Source: Streptomyces sp. Root1304
GTDB taxonomy: Bacteria > Actinomycetota > Actinomycetes > Streptomycetales > Streptomycetaceae
NCBI RefSeq assembly: GCF_001426405.1
Contig: NZ_LMEP01000024.1
Location: 394,039 to 458,038, forward strand
Direction of reading: 5' to 3'
Length of the DNA stretch: 64,000 nt
The notes beneath the pieces were generated by a model. That model was not told where the DNA came from. It saw only the letters and a program-made list of their open reading frames with translations, and did no database searches. Position numbers and translations under genes: made by a program. Of the stretch, positions 31,925 to 40,482 are shown piece by piece. The stretch's first letter is position 1, and each line of letters begins with the position of its first letter.

Positions 31925-33475
31925 TCACCCGTACCGGCGCGGCGTCCAGGTGATCGTGCGGCCGTCCGCCCGTTCCACCGCGCGGGTCTGCGAGGAGCCG
32001 ATGAGGAGCAGGGTGCGCATGTCGACCTCGGACGGCTCCAGGGTCTTCAGGGTGACTACCCGTACCGACTGCTCGGGGCCGCCGACGTCGCGGGCGACGA
32101 CCACCGGGGTCTCCGGGGGACGCAGCTCCAGGAGGAGGTCGCGGGCGGCCGCCACCTGGTGCGTACGGGACTTGGAGCCCGGGTTGTACAGGGCGAGGAC
32201 CAGGTCCGCGCCGGCCGCGGCGCGCAGCCGGGTCTCGATGACGTCCCAGGGCTTGAGCCGGTCGGAGAGGGAGATCGTGGCGTAGTCGTGGCCGAGCGGG
32301 GCGCCCGCGGCGGCGGCCGCCGCGTTGGCGGCGGTCACCCCGGGGAGGACCCGTACGGGTACGGCGGCGTACTGCGGCTCGCAGGCGACCTCCAGGACGG
32401 CCGTGGCCATCGCGAAGACGCCCGGGTCGCCGCCGGAGACGACCGCGACCCGGTGGCCGCGGCGGGCCAGGTCGAGGGCGAACTCGGCGCGCTCGGACTC
32501 GACCTTGTTGTCGGAGCCGTGCCGGATCTGGCCGGGGCGCAGCACCGGTACGCGGTCCAGATAGGTGGTGTAGCCGACGAGCACGTCGGCGTTGACGAGC
32601 GCGCCGCGCGACTCGGGGGTGAGCCAGGGTGCCCCGGCGGGGCCGGTGCCGACGACGACGACCTCGCCCTGGTCCCGTACGGGGGGCGTGGCGTCGATCC
32701 GGGAGGGCAGGACGGCCACCGAGAAGTAGGGGACGGACTCGGGGTCGACGGCGGCGAGTTCGCCGGTGCGCTCGCCCTTCATGAACGCGCGCTCCACATA
32801 GCGGGCGTCGTCGAGCCGGCCGGCCCGCTCCAGGGCCCGCCGCACGGTGGGGAAGGTGCGGCCGAGCTTCATCACGACCGCCGAGTCGGTGCCCGCGAGC
32901 CGGGCCGTCAGCTCGTCCTCGGGCAGGGTGCCGGGGATGATCGTGAGGACTTCCTCGGCCTCGCACAGCGGTTCGCCGAGCCGGGCCGCGGCGGCGCTGA
33001 CCGAGGTGACACCGGGGATGACGATGGTGTCGTAGCGGTCGGCGAGCCGCTTGTGCATGTGCTGGTACGAGCCGTAGAACAGCGGGTCGCCCTCGGCGAG
33101 GACGGCGACCGTGCGGCCCGCGTCGAGGTGGGCGGCGAGGCGGGCCGCGGCCTCCTCGTAGAAGTCGTCGAGGGCGCCCCGGTAGCCGCCGGGGTGGTCC
33201 GTGGTCTCCACCGTGAGCGGGTACATCAGCCGCTCCTCGATGTGGTCCTCGCGGAGGTGTCCGGCGGCGATCGAGCGGGCGATGGAACGGCCGTGGCGGG
33301 CCGAGTGGTAGGCGACGACGTCGGCGGCGGCGATGGCCTTCACGGCCGCCACGGTCATCAGGTCCGGATCGCCGGGCCCGAGCCCGACGCCGTACAGCTT
33401 GCCGGTCACGGTCGTGCCCCCGTCGTCCGTCGCGCGCGTGCGCCCCGGCCCGGTCGTGTCCTCGGTCCCGCTCAT
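31925..33475 (-). CDS. cobIJ: Precorrin-2 C20- and precorrin-3B C17-methyltransferase fusion
   Basis: The 516-residue fusion joins two SAM-dependent corrin methyltransferases. The CobI half (about 25-250) starts KLYGVGLGPGDPDLMTVAAVKAI and includes LAEGDPLFYGSYQHMHKRL. The CobJ half (about 265-510) starts EVVVVGTGPAGAPWLTPESRGAL with VSGGDPGVFAMATAV, LALYNPGSKSRTHQ and TLLLIGSSQTR. Such fusions are usual in actinobacteria. The first about 24 residues are an unconserved polar tail, so a GTG further in could be the real start, but ATG 33475 overlaps the cobH stop as ATGA, which supports the longer form. Confidence 0.95.
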   Translation of the reverse strand: MSGTEDTTGPGRTRATDDGGTTVTGKLYGVGLGPGDPDLMTVAAVKAIAAADVVAYHSARHGRSIARSIAAGHLREDHIEERLMYPLTVETTDHPGGYRGALDDFYEEAAARLAAHLDAGRTVAVLAEGDPLFYGSYQHMHKRLADRYDTIVIPGVTSVSAAAARLGEPLCEAEEVLTIIPGTLPEDELTARLAGTDSAVVMKLGRTFPTVRRALERAGRLDDARYVERAFMKGERTGELAAVDPESVPYFSVAVLPSRIDATPPVRDQGEVVVVGTGPAGAPWLTPESRGALVNADVLVGYTTYLDRVPVLRPGQIRHGSDNKVESERAEFALDLARRGHRVAVVSGGDPGVFAMATAVLEVACEPQYAAVPVRVLPGVTAANAAAAAAGAPLGHDYATISLSDRLKPWDVIETRLRAAAGADLVLALYNPGSKSRTHQVAAARDLLLELRPPETPVVVARDVGGPEQSVRVVTLKTLEPSEVDMRTLLLIGSSQTRAVERADGRTITWTPRRYG

Positions 33476-34125
33476 GCCTGGATCTCCGCTTCGTGGGCGA
33501 TGGCGTTGATCGCGGCGGCGGTCATCGCGCTGCCGCCGCGCCGGCCCCGTACGACGAGGTATTCGAGGCCGAGGTCCTGGGCGGCCAGGGCGTCCTTGGA
33601 CTCCGCGGCGCCGATGAAGCCGACCGGTATGCCGAGGACGGCCGCCGGGCGGGGCCCGCCCTTCGCGACCATCTCCAGGAGGTGGAAGAGGGCGGTGGGC
33701 GCGTTGCCGATGGCGACGACGGAGCCTTCGAGGCGGTCCCGCCAGAGTTCGAGGGCGGCGGCGGAGCGGGTGGTGCCGAGTTCGGCGGCGAGGCCGGGCA
33801 CGGCCGGGTCCGAGAGCGCGCAGATCACCTCGTTGTCGGCGGGCAGCCGCTTGCGGGTGACGCCGCTCGCGACCATCTGCGCGTCGCAGAGGATCGGCGC
33901 ACCGGCGCGGAGGGCCGCGCGGGCGTCCGCGACGACCCCGGGGGAGTACGCGATGTCCTGCACGAGGTCGGTCATGCCGCAGGCGTGGATCATCCGGACC
34001 GCCACCTGGGCGACGTCGGCGGGCAGGCCCGCCAGATCCGCCTCGGCGCGGATGGTGGCAAAGGACCGGCGGTAGATCTCCGCCCCGTCCTTCTCGTAGT
34101 CGAACATCCTGGTGCTCTCGCTCAT
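33472..34125 (-). CDS. cobH: Precorrin-8X methylmutase
   Basis: The 217-residue enzyme moves the C11 methyl to C12 to give hydrogenobyrinate. The signature RMIHACGMTDLVQDIAYSPG contains the catalytic His, and ILCDAQMVASGVTRKRL, VAIGNAPTALFHLLEM and GIPVGFIGAAESKDAL are conserved. ATG 34125 overlaps the cobG stop (34122-34124) as ATGA and its own stop overlaps cobIJ the same way, so cobG-cobH-cobIJ form a tightly coupled operon. Confidence 0.96.
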   Translation of the reverse strand: MSESTRMFDYEKDGAEIYRRSFATIRAEADLAGLPADVAQVAVRMIHACGMTDLVQDIAYSPGVVADARAALRAGAPILCDAQMVASGVTRKRLPADNEVICALSDPAVPGLAAELGTTRSAAALELWRDRLEGSVVAIGNAPTALFHLLEMVAKGGPRPAAVLGIPVGFIGAAESKDALAAQDLGLEYLVVRGRRGGSAMTAAAINAIAHEAEIQA

Positions 34126-35357
34126 CTCGTGTGGGTCGGCAGGCCGCGGGCCGCCGCGACTGCTGCGGTCAGGGAGGTACGGGGGGTGGGGGCGCCGTCC
34201 ACCAGATAGGTGTCGTCGCCGGTGGCGAGGACGCCGGTCCAGGCGCCGTACGGGTGCCCGCAGCGGCGCGCGCATCCGGAGAAGTGCACGGGCCCCGGCC
34301 CGGGGGGCGCGGCGAGGGCGTCCGCCCGGACGTCGGCGAGGGACTTGGCGCACCCGGGGCGTCCGGTGCAGGCGGTGACCCCGGCCAGGGGTGCGTCGGG
34401 GCGGGTTATCAGGCCGTGCGCCTCCAGTGCGGCGAGCCTGCCGGGTTCGGTGGTGACGACCGCTCCGCGCCAGGGCGTGAGCCGGATCTCGTCGGCGGGC
34501 AGCAGGGCCCGCAGCTGGGCGGCGGTCAGCCGGCCGAGCGGGGCGAGGACGTGCAGGGCGCGCTCGCCGAGCGGCCCGGGCGGGGGCGGCGGGGACGCGG
34601 GGAGCGGCGGTGCGGGTACGGGCTCCGCCGGGATCCCGGCCCGGGCGAGGGCCCCGGCCCAGTCGGGCTCGTGCCCTTCGGGCAGTTCGCGCGGCCGCCA
34701 GGCGCCGTTCCCGGCGGCCTCGGCGGCGTCGAGGAACGCGAGGGCGGCGGTGAGGGCGGCGCGGACGGCGTCGTCGGCGGCGAGGCGGAAGACCCGCGCG
34801 CCCAGCCACAGCAGGACGGTCCCGCCCGGTCCTGCGACCAAGCTCACATCGCCGCCGAGTCCGGCGACGTCCCCGCGCCCGTCGTCCAGGAGGAACAGGA
34901 ACCGTCCCGAAAGGGACGCGGCCCGGGGTTCGGCGCACAGGGCGGTGTCCAGGGCGCGCGCCCACAACTGCACGTCGGCGTACCCGAGTCCGTCGAGGCC
35001 GGAGGCCGGGGAGGCGACGATGTTGCGGACGCGTTCGTGGGTGGGGGAGGGCAGCAGGCCCGCCCCGGCGAGGAGCGCCGCGAGCTCCGCACCGCAGTCG
35101 TCGGCGAGGCCGCGCAGCTCCGCGTTGCCGCGCGAGGTGATGCTGATCCGCCCGTCGCCGAGGGTCTCGGCGGCGCGGGCCAGGACTTCGGCCTGATGGT
35201 CCGTCAGGCGCCCTGCGGGCAGCCGCAGTCGGGCCAGGCGGCCGTCGTCGGCGGGGTGCAGGCGCAGCGCCCCGGGGCAGGCGTCGCCACGGTCCCGTAT
35301 GCGAGCTTCGCCCGGTTCGGGCGGTGGGGGCGGGGTGGGCGGCATGGCGGCGAGCAT
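34122..35357 (-). CDS. cobG: Precorrin-3B synthase (siroheme/4Fe-4S reductase-like)
   Basis: About 411 residues with the nitrite/sulfite-reductase-like fold: two ferredoxin-like half-domains (LRLPAGRLTDHQAEVLARAAETLGDGRISITSRGNAELRGL; ALHVLAPLGRLTAAQLRALLP) and the cluster motif ACTGRPGCAKS followed by FSGCARRCGHP, giving the four Cys that hold the 4Fe-4S cluster. CobG uses oxygen to form the hydroxylactone of precorrin-3B, so its presence marks the aerobic route. ATG 35357 or ATG 35345 may be the start; neither has a strong ribosome site. It is divergent from riboswitch-controlled cobN. Confidence 0.9.
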   Translation of the reverse strand: MLAAMPPTPPPPPEPGEARIRDRGDACPGALRLHPADDGRLARLRLPAGRLTDHQAEVLARAAETLGDGRISITSRGNAELRGLADDCGAELAALLAGAGLLPSPTHERVRNIVASPASGLDGLGYADVQLWARALDTALCAEPRAASLSGRFLFLLDDGRGDVAGLGGDVSLVAGPGGTVLLWLGARVFRLAADDAVRAALTAALAFLDAAEAAGNGAWRPRELPEGHEPDWAGALARAGIPAEPVPAPPLPASPPPPPGPLGERALHVLAPLGRLTAAQLRALLPADEIRLTPWRGAVVTTEPGRLAALEAHGLITRPDAPLAGVTACTGRPGCAKSLADVRADALAAPPGPGPVHFSGCARRCGHPYGAWTGVLATGDDTYLVDGAPTPRTSLTAAVAAARGLPTHTR

Positions 35358-35435
35358 ACCCACGGGGAACCGGGCGGCCACCGAGTGTGATCCGGCCGAC
35401 CCTCCGGCTCCCTCCGGCCCGGAGACCGCACGATC

Positions 35436-35560
35436 TAGGATGCAGATCGGCATGGGGTCCCAGGACCCCGGGGAGGAAGCCCGGTGAGATTCCGGCGCGG
35501 TCCCGCCACTGTGAGCCCGTACCCGCGAGGGGACGGGTGAGTCAGGAACTCCTGCCGTCC
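35436..35560 (+). promoter_or_regulatory. Cobalamin riboswitch upstream of cobN
   Basis: The leader carries the conserved cobalamin aptamer parts in order: GAGGAAGCCCGGTGAGATTC (paired core), then CGCCACTGTGA, and the B12 box GAGTCAGGAACTCCTGCC at 35539-35556. The cobN ribosome site (GAGGAAGG) is about 35 nt further down. In actinobacteria such elements lower expression of biosynthesis genes when cobalamin is plentiful. The divergent cobG operon has no matching element. Confidence 0.92.
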
Positions 35561-35609
35561 ATACGACCACCCGGGGCGCGGACAACCCCGAGGAAGGCCT
35601 GCGCTCGCC

Positions 35610-38600
35610 ATGCTTCTGCTGCTGTCGCACTCCGACACCGACCTGCTCAGCGCCCGCGCGGCGACCGCCGGATCCGACGGCGGCCCGGTCGAGTACCGCT
35701 ACGCCAACCCCTCCCGGCTGCCCCTCGCCGACCTCCCGGCCCTCCTCGACGGCGCCGACCTGGTCGTCGTACGGCTCCTCGGCGGGCTCCGCTCCTGGGA
35801 GGACGGCCTCGACGCGGTCCGCGCGGCCGGAAAGCCGATGGTCGTCCTCAGCGGCGAACAGGCCCCCGACGCCCAGCTGATGGAGGCGTCCACCGTCCCG
35901 GTCGGCGTCGCCACCGAGGCCCACGCCTACCTGGCGCACGGCGGCCCCGCGAACCTGGAGCAGCTGGCCCGCTTCCTGTCCGACACGGTGCTCCTCACCG
36001 GTCACGGCTTCGAGGCCCCGGCCGCCGCCCCCACCTGGGGCCCCCTGGAGCGCACGCCCCGCACGACCGACGGCCCGACGATCGCCGTGCTCTACTACCG
36101 CGCCCACCACATGAGCGGGAACACGGCTTTCGTCGACGCCCTCTGCGAGGCCGTCGAGGACGCCGGGGCCCGGGCCCTCCCGCTGTACGTGGCCTCCCTG
36201 CGCGCCCCGGAGGCGGAGCTGCTCGACCGCCTCCGCACCGCCGACGCCATCGTCACCACCGTCCTCGCCGCCGGTGGCACCAAGCCCGCCGAGGCGCAGG
36301 CCGGCGGCGACGAGGAGGCCTGGGACGCGGGCGCGCTCGCCGCGCTCGACGTACCGATCCTCCAGGCGCTCTGCCTGACCGGCTCGCGCGCCGCCTGGGA
36401 GGAGAACGACGAGGGCCTCTCCCCGCTGGACGCCGCCAGCCAGGTCGCGGTGCCCGAGTTCGACGGCCGGCTCATCACCGTCCCGTTCTCCTTCAAGGAG
36501 ATCGACGAGGACGGCCTGCCCGCGTACGTTGCCGACGCCGAGCGCGCCGCCCGCGTCGCCGGGATCGCCGTCCGGCACGCCCGCCTCCGGCACATCCCGA
36601 ACGCCGAGAAGCGGCTCGCGCTGGTCCTCTCCGCGTACCCGACGAAGCACTCCCGCATCGGCAACGCCGTCGGCCTCGACACCCCCGCCTCCGCCGTCTC
36701 GCTGCTCCGCCGCCTGATCGCCGAGGGCTACGACTTCGGCCCCGAGGCCGACCTCCCCGGCCTGCTCTCCGGCGACGGCGACGAGCTGATCTACGCCCTC
36801 ATCGAGGCCGGCGGCCACGACCAGGACTGGCTGACCGAGGAACAGCTCGCGAAGAACCCGGTCCGCATCCCGGCCGCCGACTACAAGCGCTGGTACGCGA
36901 CGCTCCCCGACGAACTGCGCACCCACGTCGAGGAGCACTGGGGTCCGGCGCCCGGCGAGATGTTCCTCGACCGCTCCCGCAATCCGGAGGGCGACATCGT
37001 CCTGGCCGCCCTGCGGCGCGGGAACCTGCTGATCCTCATCCAGCCGCCGCGCGGCTTCGGCGAGAACCCGATCGCGATCTACCACGACCCCGATCTCCCG
37101 CCGTCCCACCACTACCTGGCCGCCTACCGGTGGATCGCCGCCCGCGCCGAGGACGGCGGCTTCGGCGCCGACGCCATGGTGCACCTCGGCAAGCACGGCA
37201 ACCTGGAGTGGCTGCCCGGCAAGAACGCCGGCCTCTCCGCCGCCTGCGGCCCCGACGCCGCCCTCGGCGACATCCCGCTGATCTACCCGTTCCTGGTCAA
37301 CGACCCGGGCGAGGGCACCCAGGCCAAGCGCCGCGTCCACGCCACCCTCGTCGACCACCTGGTGCCCCCGATGGCCCGCGCCGACTCGTACGGCGACATC
37401 GCGCGCCTGGAGCAGCTCCTCGACGAGTACGCGCAGATCTCCTCCATGGACCCGGCGAAGCTGCCCGCGATCCGCGCCCAGATCTGGACGCTGATCCAGG
37501 CCGCCAAGCTCGACCACGACCTGGGCCTCCAGGAGCGCCCGGAGGACGACGGCTTCGACGACTTCCTGCTGCACGTCGACGGCTGGCTGTGCGAGGTCAA
37601 GGACGCCCAGATCCGCGACGGTCTGCACGTCCTCGGCGGCGCCCCGGAGGGTGAGGCCCGGGTCAACCTGGTCCTCTCCATCCTGCGCGCCCGCCAGATC
37701 TGGGGCGGCACGCAGGCGCTTCCGGGTCTGCGCGAGGCCCTCGGCCTGGACGAGTCCGCCGCGACCCGCACCACCGCCGACGAGGCGGAGGCCAGGGCCC
37801 GCGAGCTGGTCGAGGGCATGGAGGCGGCGGGCTGGTCCGTGGACGCGATCCCGGCCGTGGCCGCCGCGTACGGCTCCGAGGTGCACGCCGTCCTCCGCTT
37901 CGCCTGCGAGCAGGTCGTCCCGCGCCTGGCCGGCACCACCGACGAACTCACCCACGCCGTCCACGCGTTGAACGGCGGCTTCGTCCCCGCAGGCCCGTCC
38001 GGCTCGCCGCTGCGCGGCCTGGTCAACGTCCTGCCGACCGGCCGGAACTTCTACTCGGTCGACCCGAAGGCCGTGCCGTCCCGGCTGGCCTGGGAGACCG
38101 GGCAGGCGCTCGCGGACTCGCTCCTGGAGCGCTACCGCACCGACAACGGCGCGTGGCCGACCTCCGTCGGCCTCTCCCTGTGGGGCACCAGCGCGATGCG
38201 CACCGCCGGCGACGACGTCGCCGAGGCGCTCGCCCTGCTCGGCGTCCGCCCGCTGTGGGACGAGGCCTCCCGCCGCGTCAACGGCCTGGAGCCGATCCCG
38301 CTCGCGGAGCTGGGCCGCCCGCGCGTCGACGTCACCCTGCGCATCTCGGGCTTCTTCCGCGACGCGTTCCCGCACGTCATCGGCCTCCTCGACGACGCCG
38401 TCCGGCTGGTCGCCGGCCTGGAGGGCGAGTCCGCCGAGGACAACTACGTCCGGGCGCACGCACAGGCCGACCTCGCCGAGCACGGCGACGAACGGCGCGC
38501 CACCACCCGCATCTTCGGCTCCCGCCCCGGCACGTACGGCGCGGGCATCCTCCAGCTGATCGACTCGCGGGACTGGCGCACGGACGCGGACCTCGCCGAG

Positions 38601-39236
38601 GTGTACACGGTCTGGGGCGGTTACGCGTACGGGCGCGGGCTCGAAGGCCGCCCGGCGCGCGCCGAGATGGAGACCGCGTACAAGCGGATCGCGGTCGCCG
38701 CGAAGAACACGGACACCCGCGAGCACGACATCGCCGACTCCGACGACTACTTCCAGTACCACGGCGGCATGGTGGCGACCGTCCGCGCGCTCAGGGGCAC
38801 GGCCCCCGAGGCGTACATCGGCGACTCGACCCGCCCCGAGACCGTCCGCACCCGCACGCTCGTCGAGGAGACCTCCCGGGTCTTCCGCGCCCGTGTGGTC
38901 AACCCGCGCTGGATCGAGGCGATGCGCCGCCACGGCTACAAGGGCGCGTTCGAGCTGGCGGCGACCGTCGACTACCTCTTCGGGTACGACGCCACGACGG
39001 GCGTCGTCGCCGACTGGATGTACGACAAGCTGACGCAGGAGTACGTCCTCGACCCGGAGAACCAGGCCTTCCTGAAGGACGCCAACCCCTGGGCCCTGCA
39101 CGGCATCGCGGAACGCCTCCTCGAAGCCGAGTCGCGCGGCATGTGGGAGAAGCCGGACCCGGAGACCCTGGCCGCCCTGCGCCAGGTCTTCCTGGAGACG
39201 GAAGGCGACCTGGAGGGCGCCTCCGACGAGGACTAG
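35610..39236 (+). CDS. cobN: Cobaltochelatase subunit CobN
   Basis: The 1208-residue large subunit of the ATP-dependent cobalt chelatase, which inserts cobalt into hydrogenobyrinate a,c-diamide with two AAA+/VWA-type partners. Conserved stretches include VLYYRAHHMSGNTAFVDALCEAVE, LVLSAYPTKHSRIGNAVGLDTPASAV, QPPRGFGENPIAIYHDPDLPPSHHYLA, the metal-site region MVHLGKHGNLEWLPGKNAGLS, GLVNVLPTGRNFYSVDP and FGSRPGTYGAGI. The length agrees with CobN. ATG 35610 follows a GAGGAAGG site. Expression is under a cobalamin riboswitch. The partner chelatase genes do not follow within this window. Confidence 0.96.
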   Translation: MLLLLSHSDTDLLSARAATAGSDGGPVEYRYANPSRLPLADLPALLDGADLVVVRLLGGLRSWEDGLDAVRAAGKPMVVLSGEQAPDAQLMEASTVPVGVATEAHAYLAHGGPANLEQLARFLSDTVLLTGHGFEAPAAAPTWGPLERTPRTTDGPTIAVLYYRAHHMSGNTAFVDALCEAVEDAGARALPLYVASLRAPEAELLDRLRTADAIVTTVLAAGGTKPAEAQAGGDEEAWDAGALAALDVPILQALCLTGSRAAWEENDEGLSPLDAASQVAVPEFDGRLITVPFSFKEIDEDGLPAYVADAERAARVAGIAVRHARLRHIPNAEKRLALVLSAYPTKHSRIGNAVGLDTPASAVSLLRRLIAEGYDFGPEADLPGLLSGDGDELIYALIEAGGHDQDWLTEEQLAKNPVRIPAADYKRWYATLPDELRTHVEEHWGPAPGEMFLDRSRNPEGDIVLAALRRGNLLILIQPPRGFGENPIAIYHDPDLPPSHHYLAAYRWIAARAEDGGFGADAMVHLGKHGNLEWLPGKNAGLSAACGPDAALGDIPLIYPFLVNDPGEGTQAKRRVHATLVDHLVPPMARADSYGDIARLEQLLDEYAQISSMDPAKLPAIRAQIWTLIQAAKLDHDLGLQERPEDDGFDDFLLHVDGWLCEVKDAQIRDGLHVLGGAPEGEARVNLVLSILRARQIWGGTQALPGLREALGLDESAATRTTADEAEARARELVEGMEAAGWSVDAIPAVAAAYGSEVHAVLRFACEQVVPRLAGTTDELTHAVHALNGGFVPAGPSGSPLRGLVNVLPTGRNFYSVDPKAVPSRLAWETGQALADSLLERYRTDNGAWPTSVGLSLWGTSAMRTAGDDVAEALALLGVRPLWDEASRRVNGLEPIPLAELGRPRVDVTLRISGFFRDAFPHVIGLLDDAVRLVAGLEGESAEDNYVRAHAQADLAEHGDERRATTRIFGSRPGTYGAGILQLIDSRDWRTDADLAEVYTVWGGYAYGRGLEGRPARAEMETAYKRIAVAAKNTDTREHDIADSDDYFQYHGGMVATVRALRGTAPEAYIGDSTRPETVRTRTLVEETSRVFRARVVNPRWIEAMRRHGYKGAFELAATVDYLFGYDATTGVVADWMYDKLTQEYVLDPENQAFLKDANPWALHGIAERLLEAESRGMWEKPDPETLAALRQVFLETEGDLEGASDED

Positions 39237-39478
39237 GGCCTGTCGGGGGCGGGTGCCGGGACCGGGCTCGGAGCCGGGGTCGGTTCCGGGCCGCGCCGCG
39301 CCCGTTCCCGTGTCAGTTCCCGGCGCTGTCCTGCCGACAGTCGCCGGACCGGGGTCGTCAGGTCCCCGGCGGAGAGGAGACCGAGGGCGAGGAGTTCGTC
39401 CGCGCGGTCCGCTCCGGAGGCCTCGCCCACCGTACGGGGGTCGGCGGGCGGGGCCGTCTCCCGACGGATCAATAACAA
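39233..39478 (-). pseudogene. Remnant of an ABC-F type ATPase
   Basis: An 81-codon frame contains DELLALGLLSAGDLTTPVRRLSAGQRREL, which closely resembles the stretch around the ABC signature (LSxGQ) of ABC-F proteins. The Walker A domain before it and the Walker B region (LLLDEPTNHL) that should follow are absent; after RERARRG the sequence turns into Pro/Ala-rich filler and stops inside the cobN stop codon. I read it as a gene fragment, not a working gene. Confidence 0.5.
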
Positions 39479-39520
39479 GACGATACGTCTCGTATCGCGT
39501 TCGGTGGAGGCCGGTGAGGG

Positions 39521-39868
39521 TCAGGCGGAGGCTATGCGCAGGACCAGCGCGGTCGCCGCGACCAGCGTGAGGACCGCCGCCGGGGCCAGCTCGTAGTCCT
39601 TCACCCGCAGGTGGGAGATGACGGCGCCGGCGAAGTAGAGCACCAGGCCCACCGCCGCGGCCTCACCGAGCAGCGGAACGAAGAGGCCCACGAGCAGGCC
39701 GGCCGCGCCCGCCGCCTTGGCCGTCGCGAGCCACGGCAGCGCGCTCTCCGGGACGCCCACCTTGGTCATGCTGCCGATGACCTGCGGGTTCTTGGTGAAC
39801 GTCATGAAGGCGGAGCCGAGTGACGTGAGGGCGAGCAGGGCCGCCACGACGGCGTAGGCGATGAACAT
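39521..39868 (-). CDS. DoxX family membrane protein
   Basis: A 115-residue protein with four membrane segments (FIAYAVVAALLALTSLGSAFM, ALPWLATAKAAGAAGLLVGLFVPLLG, AAAVGLVLYFAGAVISHL, LAPAAVLTLVAATALVLRIA) and the DoxX pattern GVPESALPWLATAKAAGAAGLLVG. The in-frame ATG at 39898 is less likely than ATG 39868, which has GGAGCC upstream. It is divergent from a MarR regulator with repeats between, so probably under its control. Confidence 0.85.
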   Translation of the reverse strand: MFIAYAVVAALLALTSLGSAFMTFTKNPQVIGSMTKVGVPESALPWLATAKAAGAAGLLVGLFVPLLGEAAAVGLVLYFAGAVISHLRVKDYELAPAAVLTLVAATALVLRIASA

Positions 39869-39895
39869 GGAAGGGCTCCAACGGTATGGGGACGA

Positions 39896-39953
39896 CAACC
39901 GTTGAAGAGTAACAACGATTCACGCCGCTCCACAATCGAGATGTTCTTGTTAC
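39896..39953. promoter_or_regulatory. Inverted repeats between doxX-like and marR-like genes
   Basis: The 95-bp divergent gap holds GTAACAA (39909-39915) and its complement TTGTTAC (39947-39953), an inner CGATT/AATCG pair (39916-39920 with 39934-39938), and CAACCGTTG at 39896-39904. Any of these could be the MarR operator; several half-sites share ACAAC. Confidence 0.45.
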
Positions 39954-39963
39954 CGTGGACGGC

Positions 39964-40404
39964 ATGGCAGCTCTCCCGACCGATCGCCTCGGCTTTCTCC
40001 TCTCCTTCCGCGGAGAGCTCACCGGTGCGCGCATCCGCGCCGCCCTGGGTGTCGCCGGGCTGCACCCGCGCAACGCGATGACGCTGATGCAGCTCGCCCC
40101 CGGGGCCACGAGCCAGCGCGAGCTCGCCCTCGCGATGGAGCTCGACCCGAGCCAACTGGTCGCGATCCTCAATGAGTTGGAGGCCTCCGGGCTCGCCGAG
40201 CGCCGCCGGGACCCGGCCGACCGCCGCCGCCACATCGTCGAGATCACCTCGGCCGGCACCGCCGCGCTCGAACGCATCGACGAGGCCGTGCGGGAGGCCG
40301 AGCGGGAGCTCTTCGGCGACCTCACCGAGGCGGAACAGGCCCTCCTGCGCGGCCTGCTGGACCGTGTCGTCGTGGACTCGGCCGTCCACGAGTGCGGCGA
40401 GTAG
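39964..40404 (+). CDS. MarR family transcriptional regulator
   Basis: The 146-residue protein has the MarR winged-helix layout. The dimer helix is LGFLLSFRGELTGARIRAALG, the HTH is ATSQRELALAMELDPSQLVAILNELEASGLAERRRDPADRRRHIVEITSAG with the DPADRRRH wing that contacts DNA, and a C-terminal dimer helix follows (FGDLTEAEQALLRGLLDRVV). It probably represses the divergent DoxX gene and itself, and perhaps the hydrolase 78 bp downstream. The effector is unknown. ATG 39964 is used; GTG 39955 is possible. Confidence 0.9.
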   Translation: MAALPTDRLGFLLSFRGELTGARIRAALGVAGLHPRNAMTLMQLAPGATSQRELALAMELDPSQLVAILNELEASGLAERRRDPADRRRHIVEITSAGTAALERIDEAVREAERELFGDLTEAEQALLRGLLDRVVVDSAVHECGE

Positions 40405-40482
40405 CCGCCGGCGCCCTCTGCGATGAGTTCCGGTGCCGCCGGCCGTCTACCCCATGACTGACTCACCACCGAGGAGAGCACC

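Noticed and set aside
34122..39101. A reverse open frame of about 1659 codons running antisense through cobN into cobG
   Set aside because: Only its last part is the real cobG. The rest is Gly/Val/Arg-rich filler opposite a perfectly conserved cobN and results from GC bias at third positions.
39233..39478. Reading the fragment after cobN as a complete small gene
   Set aside because: It has just the LSxGQ neighbourhood of an ABC-F ATPase, without Walker A or B, and ends in Pro/Ala filler.
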